NCBI GenBank assembly: GCA_026214975.1
Contig: CM047815.1
Location: 59,713,852 to 59,777,851, forward strand
Length of the DNA: 64,000 nucleotides
Direction of reading: 5' to 3'
Origin: Gentiana macrophylla
Lineage: Eukaryota; Streptophyta; Magnoliopsida; Gentianales; Gentianaceae
A program made the position numbers and the translations under genes. The notes under the pieces were generated by a model, which ran no database searches, was not told the DNA's origin, and worked only from the letters and a program-made list of their open reading frames with translations. Below are positions 54,049 to 63,319 of the stretch, piece after piece. How positions within the stretch are numbered: position 1 is the first letter of the stretch; the number at the start of each line of letters is the position of its first letter.

Positions 54049-55761
54049 TGTTGGTCCCTTGAAAAGGCTTTGGTTAAGTTTAGAGGGGGGTGAATAAACT
54101 TAACACTTAAAACTTTTTGGAGTTAACAAACTCAAAGAAACTCAAAGTTTCTTGTGATACTTGATGAGTCTGCTTTGATACCTCAAGAGCTCTCTTGATA
54201 CACGATGAGTCTACTTGATGGTTGAGTTTACTGAATTTGTGCAGCGGATATATATCAAAAATAAAGCCTTAAAAATTGTTGTTAAATGTGATACTAAGTA
54301 TTAGATACTCAGTAGTGTATATGTGTGAGTTCAGTTGCTAGATTTAGTAGGTTGATGTGTATAATATACTAAATGTAGAATATAAGTGTAGAAAGTAAGT
54401 AGGTAGATTTTATAGTGCTTCCAGGTGGTGTAATCCTGTCAGTCCAGTCTTCTCTTGTGATGTTGGAGGTAATTCACTAGAGATCTTTGATTTATCTGTT
54501 ACAAAGATTCCTAAGATTGTTTGTCCTTCACCAATGACAATGGCTTCACAAACTGAAAACTAGGAACAAGTAGGATTGCTGCTCCAAAGTCTTTCACTGG
54601 TCCTTGAAGGGTAGGATTGCCTCTTCACCAGCTCCACCACAAACAATAGTCTTTCACACCCAACAGATGCTTCACTGTCTTCAGCAGATTCTTTATAAAG
54701 ATAAAGATTGAATCAAGTAAATGATTCAGTTGTAGCAGCTTGACTAGGATGAAATAATCAAAGAGACTTGCGCCTTCAAATGTAAAACTTGATGTAGCTT
54801 GAATACGTAATACACTTGAAGATTTTCTCTGGATCGATAAGGTTAAGCTCATGAGGTTCAAAGAGGGTGCTTTTTCAAATCGAATATCTCTTATATTTTT
54901 CTCTTAAGGTTCATCAATCATCATCTTTTTCTGAGTTGAAAGTCTTCTATTTATAGGTAGGAATGCATGTGACTTGTATTTTAAATTCAAATATAACCGT
55001 TCCTGGTTTTTGTCCCATTTGACTTGCTTTCATCACTATTCATAGGATCGACAATCGCCGTAATTCCTTTGACAAAGCGATCTATCCACCTTTGACTTAT
55101 AACCATTGGATAAAGTTCTCAATCATCCCAACGTTCTTTTAATCTCACTATTGATTTTTTGATAAATCGAGGTAGTTGGTTGTCCTTATCCATGTAATCT
55201 TCCAATGTAATCTTGAATTAACCGAGGTATTATATCAGCAGGTTCATCAGTCTGCTGTAATATCAATCAGTCTGCTGAACATCAATTTTCTGTGTGTCAA
55301 ATACAATGCAGCTGATTTCTTTTATCTAACTTTTAATTATGAAGTTAGATTACACCTTTTTAATTATAACCAAGTTCCAATTAACATCCAACTTACGGAA
55401 CTTAGACATTCTACACAAGGTATATGTAATCAGTTTAGGTCATCACAGACTTGCCTAAATTCTGATTACATATCCTTGACTTTAATCACTAAGTTTGATC
55501 CCTTAGCCTTCATTAACTGAGTTTGTGCCCTCAGCCTTCAGTCTTCAGCAGGTTCCAGAAAAGTCTACTGACCTAACTACCCTACTGATATTGACCAGTC
55601 TGCTGATATAAATCAGCTGACCATTACACTGCTTGTTTGATCAAACCTATTCAAAAATCAAACTCTAATAAACCTATACATTTGATCTAGACATCTTTTT
55701 GCCTTTGCACTATAACAACAAGTCTGGCACTCATCATCAAAACATAGAAATAAGTCCAACA
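54049..55761 (-). repeat. Copia D 5' LTR
   Basis: Plus-strand ends TGTTGGTCCC and AAGTCCAACA. TATAAATA (minus) at 54948-54955. U3 inverted repeat at 55635-55663. The open frame 55176-55520 occurs in both LTR copies but has no family support. Confidence 0.92.
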
Positions 55762-56023
55762 GATACTCATCATCTTTTCTTTTCTCAGGAGTCTTCTTGA
55801 TGAACTTCTGGGTTACAGGATGACCATTCTTCATCCTTCTGATTCTACTCATCATAAGAGCCATTTGTTCCTTCATTTCATCCAACTGTTGAAGACTGTT
55901 TGTGGATGTTTCTTGGGAATCATTTGATGCTGCTGCAAGTGCTGTGGTTTTTGGTTCTTCCAGAGCTTTGATTATTGCAGCTATGCTTGTAAAATTTTCA
56001 CTAAATTCGTAAGCTTTCAAATC
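55762..56023 (-). pseudogene. gag: Copia C gag fragment right of D
   Basis: Minus-strand text SDLKAYEFSENFTS to KKTPEKRKDDEY, which matches copia B gag and continues at 30569. Everything upstream of SDLKAYEF is missing: the sequence passes directly into LTR at 56024-56026. Confidence 0.85.
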
Positions 56024-57569
56024 TGATCGTGTTATTCTATATGAAAGCTGAGTGTGTTAAACTGAATTCTGGTGAATGTAAGTCTGTGAGCTGTGAGTTG
56101 TATAACAATCAATTCTCAGAATGCTGTAGATAAATGCTAAGTAAATAAATAAATGCGTAAAGTAAATGATTCAATTATTATAGAGGTTCCCGGTGGTGTA
56201 ATCCTGTCAGTCCTCTCTTCCCCTGTGGTGTAGGAGGAAAATTCCACTAGAACTTCTTGAGGTGAGTCATTAAAAAGTCCTAAACAATAGTCCTTGGCTA
56301 ATCCCTAGCTTCACTATCTAAACAGGTTGTAGAAACAGGTAGAAGTGTTTGCTCTTCAATTGCTTGAACACTTTGGTCCTTGAAGGGTTACGTATGCCTC
56401 TTCACCACTACCACCACAAACACAGTCTACCCATTCTTTGTGACAATGCCCTTGGCAAAACCTTCCCGGTTTGCTTCACGATCTAAACCTTTGATGTTGA
56501 ATCAAAGTTGGGCTGAGAATCAATAAACTGATTCTTGTTTGTGGTTCTTCAAAGTGTCTGAATTTGGGTAAATTATGTGTAGCTTGAACACTTGAAGAAA
56601 TTCTTGATATGATCTTGTTATAGCGCAGAGATGATAGCAATTCGAATAACTAAGACTAGTGCACAAAAATGCTTGTTGATCTTAATAATTCTTGTTAAAT
56701 CTTTGTATTTCGTCCTTGGTGCAAAGTCCTCTATTTATAGTGTGAGGTCCAACGTTCATCTTGTAAGAATTTGAATTGTATCAACGTCTATCTTGTAACG
56801 GCTATATTGATGTGTCAGTAGTTCATCCAATAAAATTGCTTCCTTTAAAACGTTCGACTGTACTGTCAGTTTGTTGGATGGCTGACATTCAAAACTGAGT
56901 TTCCTGATCAGTTTTATACCGTGTTCATTAGTTGTCAGTTTCTTGACAGATTTGGAGCATTAACTGAGATTTTACTCTTCTTCAAATATCAGTACTCCAG
57001 TATACATCTGATTATAATTGACTTAATCAGACTACACCATAAACAATTATCTTCGAAGAACTCATTGTCCTTATGATTCTTAGGTCTTCATACAAGTTCC
57101 ATAAAGTCAGGTCAAGTCGCCACAAACTTGCCTGAAGTCTAACTTTATAGTCTCGACTTGTAATCTTCATAACTGAGTTTGAACCCATAGTTCTTCAATC
57201 ATCTATAACTGAGTCTGTGACCCTCATTTCTTCTATCTTCTAGATAAGCCAATTGAGTATGTGTACCTCAGCGAACTTATCTTCTTCATTTTCATATTGG
57301 TGTATTCTGAGTCAGTTTGTTTATCTTAACGATTTCCAGTTTCCTAAATGACTTCCAGTTTTCAGTTTCACGACACACTAACTATTACAGTGCTTGTCTG
57401 ATGTAACCTATACAAATATCAGACTCTAGTAAAACCTATACATTCAATTCTAGACATCTTTTATCTTTTCACTATAACAGCTAGCTTCAGCACTTCATCA
57501 ATGAGGTTAAGATAATATTCTGAGTAAATATGATGAATTATCATCAAAACATAAATTTTATTTCCAACA
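56024..57569 (-). repeat. Copia C 5' LTR, lacking its last ~200 bp
   Basis: It matches 19442-21191 from about 19647 onward. TATAAATA (minus) at 56732-56739; U3 inverted repeat at 57397-57423; end TTTCCAACA at 57569. The missing piece includes U5, the primer site and the gag start. Confidence 0.85.
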
Positions 57570-58656
57570 GATTTCCATACAAAATGCATGTTCTTCGACT
57601 GCTGACTCCAATCTAAATAATCTAGAATTAGAAGAGACACTTGAAGAATTGATTAATCAGCTAGTAACTATTCAAGCTGGTTGTGAATCAATTAAAGCTG
57701 AGAAAGAAGTTCTAATTCTTGAAGTTGAAAGATTAAAGTCCGAACTAAACATGATGAAACTGACTAGAACTGATAAAGGAAAGAATCAGTATCAACCTAC
57801 TGCATCAACGCGGCAACTGAATCTTTTGCTCAATCAAGTTTAGCTACTAGATTAAAATCAGGAAAGCCATATGGAGACAAAACTGGCTTAGGATTTGATA
57901 CACAGCAATCTTCTAAGGAAGGAACTAGCAAAACTGCTGAACCTAGTATCAAAACTGGTATTAAGTTTGTAGCTGAGCAACTTCCACAAACTGAGAAAAT
58001 TGCTAAACCAGTAAAGTTAGCCTCACATAAGACAATTCAGTTTTCTAAAAAGACAACTGTACCTACCAACAAAGGTAAACCAAATGGTAGATCAGCTGTA
58101 CCTCAAGGAAACCTAAATGTTATATCAACTGCTAGATCTACAAAAAATGTCAAGTCAAGAACCAAAAAAATTATAATCAAAGTAAATCTAAGAATGTCAA
58201 GCATTCGAAGATTCACACATCCAGGGGAAAGACAGACTGTACCCCACTGATGATGATTGGAATTTTACTGAACCTATTATTAAAACTGATAAGAACAATC
58301 ATTCCAGACAGATAACTTATCACAAGTTTCAACCCAAGACTCAGTAGAGAGCTTATCCCAGTTCTCAGCAAAAGTCCCAGTACAAAGGTCAGTTTAGACC
58401 TCAGTACAAAAGGAATGATGGTTATTATTCAATTTTTAATAATAGAAGACATTTTGGAAATCGGTCTAAACTAGAAGACCTGAGAAACCATATAAATGAG
58501 ACACAATCCAGTTTAAGATATTATGGAAATGTGGCTTATATATATGAAAACTAGTGCAACAATTTATAGAGAAGACCTTATGGAAATATACCCAGAGTTC
58601 TACTGACAACTGACCACTATGGACCCAAACAGAGTTGGGTACCTAAAGCATTTTAA
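57570..58656 (+). pseudogene. gag: Copia B gag, C-terminal part
   Basis: Resumes B after copia C: the text continues SIQNACSSTADSN. A coiled-coil stretch (LVTIQAGCESIKAEKEVLIL) is open at 57649-57843. The polar linker continues in shifted frames with Gln/Tyr/Arg-rich repeats (about 58310-58440) to the tail DHYGPKQSWVPK and TAA 58654-58656. No enzyme motif. Confidence 0.75.
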
Positions 58657-58668
58657 TTTTTTTTGCAG
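58639..58668 (+). promoter_or_regulatory. Gag-pol boundary segment of copia B (GT...AG, 30 nt)
   Basis: GTACCTAAAGC to TTTTTTTTGCAG, with an eight-T run before GCAG. Gag and pol are in the same frame, separated by the TAA inside. Confidence 0.55.
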
Positions 58669-59634
58669 GATATTTGGTACTTTGACAGTGGATGCTCGAG
58701 GCACATGACAAAGAGCAAGGACTGTCTCACTGATTTTTTAGCCAAAGATGGACCCAGAGTCAATTTTGAAAGTAAAGACAAACCTGGTTACACAAAAGGT
58801 TATGGAAACTTAATCAGAAATGGACTCACAATCAAGAATATATCTTACGTGGAAGGAATACACTACAATCTACTCAGCACAAGTCAATTCTGCGATATGG
58901 GATACAAAGTTAACTTTGATAAGGAGTATTGCATTGTCGTCAGCGAAACAGCTTTCCAAGTAGTTCTTGCTGGAAGAAGAGAAGAGAATATGTACGTTGT
59001 AGATTGGTCTACAGCAGTTATAGAAACTTGTTTGATCGTGCATACCAAGTCAGAACTCAGTTGGCTGTGCCACAAGAAACCGAGTCTCCTAAACTTTGAT
59101 GATATCAACCTGTTAGTCAAAAAGAACTTAGTGATTGGACTACCAGAGATGACATACAAGAAAGACAGTCTGTGTGATGCATGTCAACAAGGAAAACAAA
59201 CAAAAGCAAGTTTCAGGACTAAGTCTCAGCATTCAACAAACAGAGTTTTAGAACTGGTACATATGGACTTGTTTGGACCAGTTACACCAATCAGTGTTAG
59301 TGGAAAGAAATACACTTTGGTGGTGGTTGATGACTTTTCTAGATACACTTGGGTTATTTTCATGACCAAGAAAAGTGAGACCAAGCAGCAACTGACCGAA
59401 CTTCTCAATAGACTTCAAAATCAGAAGAGTGTTACAGTAATCAAGATCAGATCAGATAAAGGAACAGAATTTCTCAACAACATAATCATTGAATATTGTG
59501 GAGAAAATGGAGTTCTACACCATCTTGCAGCTACGGAAACACCTCAACAGAATGGAGTAGCTGAAAGGAGAAATAGAACACTCAAAGAAGCTGGAAGAAC
59601 AATGATCTGTGAATCTAAACTGCCAGAAAGATAA
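58669..59634 (+). CDS. pol: Copia B protease-integrase (open fragment)
   Basis: Protease DIWYFDSGCSRHMTKSK with intact DSG, then KDGPRVNFESKDKPGY; pre-integrase region (NMYVVDWSTAV, CDACQQGKQ; the His of the usual LWHKKLSHLN reads LCHKKPSLLN, so the zinc site is damaged); integrase core with VHMDLFGPVT, IRSDKGTEFLN and QNGVAERRNRT, so all three catalytic residues remain. It is closed by a TAA at 59632-59634 where a Trp codon context (ERYWAEA) is expected one codon later. Confidence 0.85.
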   Translation, partial: DIWYFDSGCSRHMTKSKDCLTDFLAKDGPRVNFESKDKPGYTKGYGNLIRNGLTIKNISYVEGIHYNLLSTSQFCDMGYKVNFDKEYCIVVSETAFQVVLAGRREENMYVVDWSTAVIETCLIVHTKSELSWLCHKKPSLLNFDDINLLVKKNLVIGLPEMTYKKDSLCDACQQGKQTKASFRTKSQHSTNRVLELVHMDLFGPVTPISVSGKKYTLVVVDDFSRYTWVIFMTKKSETKQQLTELLNRLQNQKSVTVIKIRSDKGTEFLNNIIIEYCGENGVLHHLAATETPQQNGVAERRNRTLKEAGRTMICESKLPER

Positions 59635-60291
59635 TGGGCAGAAGCTGTGAATACTGCCTGTTATACACATAATCGAGCTCTCATGAACAAGAGACATGAA
59701 AAGACACCTTATGAGATTTGGAATGGAAGAAAACCAAATGTCTCATACTTTCACGCCTTTGGAAGCAAATGTTTTGTTCACAATAATGGCAAAGATCAGC
59801 TCAAATTTTTTCAACCCAAAACTGATGAATGAATATTTCTGGGATACTTGAGTGTCAGTAAATCTTTTAGAGTATTAAATAAATGGACACTCAAGCATGA
59901 AGAATCGATACATGTGGTTTTTGATGAACCAAAGTTTACTGGAGACACAATTGAAGACAAGGATGAAACAGTTTGTCAGCCTCGGTCAAACAAGACTCCA
60001 GAACCAGTTTTCATTGATATTGGAAGATTAAATATCTCAGACTCTTTAGATCAAGATCAACCTCAGATACCAGTGACTGAACCAGTAACTGAACCAGCAA
60101 CTGAACAACAACAAGAAGAAACTGATCCAGTTGATAATAATCATAATAAAGAAGAACCAGCTCAACAAAATGAAGACCCGTTGATGCAACCCCCAGTACA
60201 TCAATGGATGAGAAATCACCCTGAAGAACAAGTGATAGGTGATTTTCAAGCTGGAGTTCATACAAGACACCAATTAGATGCTACCACATAA
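59635..60291 (+). pseudogene. pol: Copia B integrase C-terminus and linker to RT
   Basis: Open pieces 59647-59832 (TPYEIWNGRKPNVSYFH) and 59848-60291 (ESIHVVFDEPKFTG, a repeated PVTEP linker, EEQVIGDFQAGVHTRHQ), separated by a TGA at 59830. It is cut at 60291 by LTR H inside the codons that lead to the RT. Confidence 0.8.
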
Positions 60292-60596
60292 AGGATGTAG
60301 TTTCTTTGCGCAGCAGATGGATCACTATTTACAAATTACAATACATAAATAAAGGATCTAAATTCCTACAAGGGGGTTTAGTATGTCTTACCAATAGCAG
60401 GAAGAGAAGCCAAGATCTTCCAATGTGTTCTCCAAACGGTGGTTGGTGGACACCAATTATTGGTACTAGAACCTCCTTGATATGCTTCCAAGAAAAAACT
60501 ACAAGTTTTTCTTCAACCAGAAACCCAAGACAAGAAAAAGTTTTTCTCTCTATTTTTGTGTGTGTATGTCGAAAAAAACCTTTCACATATGTCTTG

Positions 60597-60630
60597 TGAT
60601 GTGAAATTGCGCGGATCTATATTTACATCA
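60597..60630 (-). repeat. Element S LTR (3' copy)
   Basis: 34 bp; minus strand begins TGATGTAAATATAGATCC and ends TTTCACATCA. Ends are mirrored (TGATGT/ACATCA). Confidence 0.85.
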
Positions 60631-60655
60631 TTCCCTCCCGGTTGTGAGGATTCGT
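60631..60655 (-). other. Element S polypurine tract and gypsy-like pol end
   Basis: Minus-strand CCGGGAGGGAA touches the 3' LTR. Just upstream is TCGAGGACGAATCC (to about 60660). Confidence 0.65.
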
Positions 60656-60797
60656 CCTCGAATCAAAAGAATGTCGTATAGTTCAGAATCAAACACCATT
60701 CTTAAATAAATCCAAAATATCACCCAACAAACACCGGGATCAAATATAAGCCGAATACACAACTTCAAAATTGCATGCTGATGTCGAGATCCCCACT

Positions 60798-61463
60798 TCA
60801 CAAAAGCAACGTGAGAAGTGTATCTTGGTTTGATATAAACGTTGATGGCCCTCGGAATAGCGGAAACATATTCATAGAAACTCGGTGTCGGATAACCATC
60901 AAAACATTTAGCAAAAGGATCAATATATATATGTGCGCCGGTTTTCCACCAAGGTGTCCTCGTTTAAAAACCTTTGTATCTAATAAGCTTTCCACAACGG
61001 GGTAATGATCATGTTCAATACATTCCTCCAACATCCCTTCTTCTGTAATCACAAATTCAGAACTTTGCCCGTCTTCAATTGTTTCGGTAATTTGAACTTC
61101 ATCGTCAACAATTAATCCCTCATCATGTATTACTACTTCTTCCACAATATCCTCTAAATTCTCTTGAGATATCTCTACTTTCTCATCAACGAATTCAGAT
61201 TCACATTCTTTCTCAATCTCCACAACTTTCTCACATTCCTCCGCTTTCAACTCCACCTTACTATTGTTCTTCGCTTTATCCTCTTCAATCCATTTATTTA
61301 TCATTTCCTCCACGGTTCGAATAATATCATCCTTAAGACTTCTTATAAATTGTTCATAATAAGCAATATCATGATTCTTTGACTTTTTGTGCCCTACAAT
61401 TTCAGCCTTTACCTTTCCTTTTTCCAACTTCCTCCGTACCTGAGATTCCTCAGAAAGTAACAT
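60798..61463 (-). pseudogene. Acidic coding region of element S (221 codons open, likely frameshifted)
   Basis: It starts MLLSEESQVRRKLEKGK, has a helical Lys/Glu part (YYEQFIRSLKDDIIRTVEEM; about residues 35-60), then a very acidic stretch (residues 70-150) and HDHYPVVESLLDTKVF. After AHIYI (about 60925) the frame changes character at a TATATATA run; a neighbouring frame reads DPFAKCFDGYPTPSFYEYV and continues without a stop to about 60775, so a 2-base slip is likely. It is in the sense of the element. No gag, protease or RT motif is seen. It may be a captured host gene piece or a remnant of a larger element. Type and function unknown. Confidence 0.5.
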
Positions 61464-61891
61464 AGTGTAGTTATAAATAAATGAAAAGATCTTGGAATTC
61501 GAACAGAGCGTTGGGGTGCTGTTTTGAACACGTTATGTTTCGAATTTTGAGATGAAGTCAAGATAGAAAAGATAGATAAATTGATGGTTTAGATGTGGTA
61601 AAAATTTGAGGTCGTTTGGAGATGTATAGGTTGGCCAAACAATCAGATTTCTGAAACCGGTGCAATCTGTCAGAATAATTTCCAGAATTACAACAGTGAC
61701 TTACGTCCCAGATTGTTGCCAAACGGTTGAGAATTTAGAAAAACTCAAAGAACAAAAGTTGTATAACACGAAATTTTATATGAGATTACCAAAATTGAAG
61801 AGTTTTGGACAGAATTACCGTAGTCAAAATAAAGTTGGAATACAAACTGTCACTGCAGATAATGATATAATACCGTCGATTCCGCCTTGTT

Positions 61892-61904
61892 CTCTGATAC
61901 CAAC
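61892..61904 (-). other. Element S primer binding site
   Basis: Minus-strand GTTGGTATCAGAG follows the 34-bp LTR directly; eleven bases match the initiator-Met tRNA complement. Confidence 0.75.
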
Positions 61905-61938
61905 TGATGTGAAATTGCGCGGATATATATTTACATCA
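61905..61938 (-). repeat. Element S LTR (5' copy)
   Basis: 34 bp, one base different from 60597-60630. The AAATATATAT core could serve as a minimal TATA box. Confidence 0.85.
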
Positions 61939-63319
61939 TCTTGGAAGAACTCTCTTTATATAGGAGAGTAAATCCTTGGCCTCCAAGTTTCTAATTAATT
62001 AAATAAATAATTAAAAAGAAATCACAATAAAAGATAATTCCATTTATAAAAGATTGTGATTAATCAATCAATCAATTACAAATCAATTATCTTTTATTAA
62101 TTAATTATTTAACTAGTAAATAATTAATCACACAAGAAAATCAATTCTTGCACTTTGTGACATGGGAGGCGCCACACCTAGTGTTTTAGGCCCACAGAAA
62201 ATGTATTTTCTGTGTATTATATTATTTAGCCCAACTAAATAATATTTCACATATCAATTAATTGGCCCAGCCAATTAATTATCACTGAGTCCCAATAACA
62301 AGAAAAATACCCGAATTACAGGAGCCACATTGGGGACCATGGACCTATAACCAATAGCTCCAATAATTAAGTAAAATATTCATCGAACAGAATATTCATA
62401 CTTAAATTATTAATTCCAGGATTACGCCACCATAAACCCGAAACTGGACTCTACCAATTATAGATATATACTTACACTCAACCCTATGAGTAAATAAGTG
62501 TCCACTGATATAATCACTACATACGGACGAACCCTCCATAGACTATCCATTCTGAGTGGGAAGTCTCCGTGAACCCGACTCAGAATATTTTATCCTTATT
62601 TACCATTAACCCCTAGTGATCAATTAGTTCACATATCGGACTAGTAGCTAATTAGTGTAATATGAACTGGGCCCATCGATCATTTTCTTAGGGCTAACAA
62701 ATAAGCGGACTGTCTCTCTACTTCCCGCATGAAGGAATTGATTCCATGTCTGTGAAAAATAGAACTACTCACTCATCAGGGAATAGTACCAACGAGAAGT
62801 GACTTGGATCACAAATCAAAGTGATCCGTACCTAACACATCAAACACTACCCCGAGACAAGTAGCATCCTGTGATCACCTCAGGATTAAGGTCAATCCGT
62901 ATATGATCATCTAATGATTTAATAAGATTTCCTGATTACAGAATTATATCAAGAAATTGAGATTAAATCGGTGCATCCCTATATGAATGCCATCATATAT
63001 AAATTCCCCACTTAGGTACCTTCTACCGAAAGTCCGGATAAGACTATCACACCCTAAGGTGTTCTGGTCGCATTATTGGTGTTTTAATCATGAGACCCTA
63101 AACTCTGATTAAGTTCACCACGGACTAACAGTTCAAGTATATCACCACTAACTCAATCCTCACGTGCATGCCGTACACTGAGTTAAGTGGTTACATACTG
63201 ATATACTTAGGGTTTGAAGAATGTATACTTTATAAGCACATAGCAAATAATAAGATGAATAATAAAATATGTCATAAAAATCAATTACATAAATTGTCTT
63301 TCGGGCACTACATCTAACA

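Larger units (their letters stand above)
30570..55761 (-). mobile_element. Copia D (Sirevirus-type with extra ORF), inserted in C gag
   Basis: Minus-strand order: 5' LTR (55761-54049), primer site, gag (split by E), pol, spacer repeats, extra ORF, polypurine tract, 3' LTR (32287-30570). Flanks are GATAA (30565-30569) and GATAC (55762-55766), a 5-bp duplication with one change. It sits in the codons of C's gag knuckle (DEYLCFN). It is the most complete copia in the window but carries several frame breaks. Confidence 0.9.
19442..57569 (-). mobile_element. Copia C (Sirevirus-type with extra ORF), inserted in B gag
   Basis: Read on the minus strand: truncated 5' LTR (57569-56024), gag (interrupted by D and by a MITE), pol, a spacer holding solo LTR F, an extra reading frame, polypurine tract and 3' LTR (21191-19442). 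GATTT flanks both ends (19437-19441 and 57570-57574), a perfect 5-bp target duplication. Removing C rejoins B's gag text. The element lacks its primer site and gag N-terminus. Confidence 0.9.
60597..61938 (-). mobile_element. S: miniature LTR retrotransposon with 34-bp LTRs
   Basis: Total 1342 bp, flanked by TCTTG at 60592-60596 and 61939-61943. Terminal direct repeats are only 34 bp (60597-60630 and 61905-61938, one difference), each bounded TG...CA. Next to the right copy, minus-strand GTTGGTATCAGAG matches the initiator-Met primer site; next to the left copy, minus-strand CCGGGAGGGAA is a polypurine tract, preceded by TCGAGGACGAATCC, which recalls the 3' end of a gypsy polyprotein gene. 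The parts are in the right order for minus-strand transcription. It resembles the TRIM/SMART class of small non-autonomous elements but has a longer interior. Confidence 0.85.
60292..63319 (-). repeat. H: copia-type solo LTR in copia B, itself carrying element S
   Basis: Without element S this is about 1.7 kb. On the minus strand it starts TGTTAGATGTAGTGCCCG at 63319 and ends near 60292 with CTACATCC, mirroring its start. A minus-strand TATATAAA box is at 61955-61962. No gene. B's RT text resumes at 63320. No clear target duplication was found at the left junction, which may be damaged. Confidence 0.6.
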
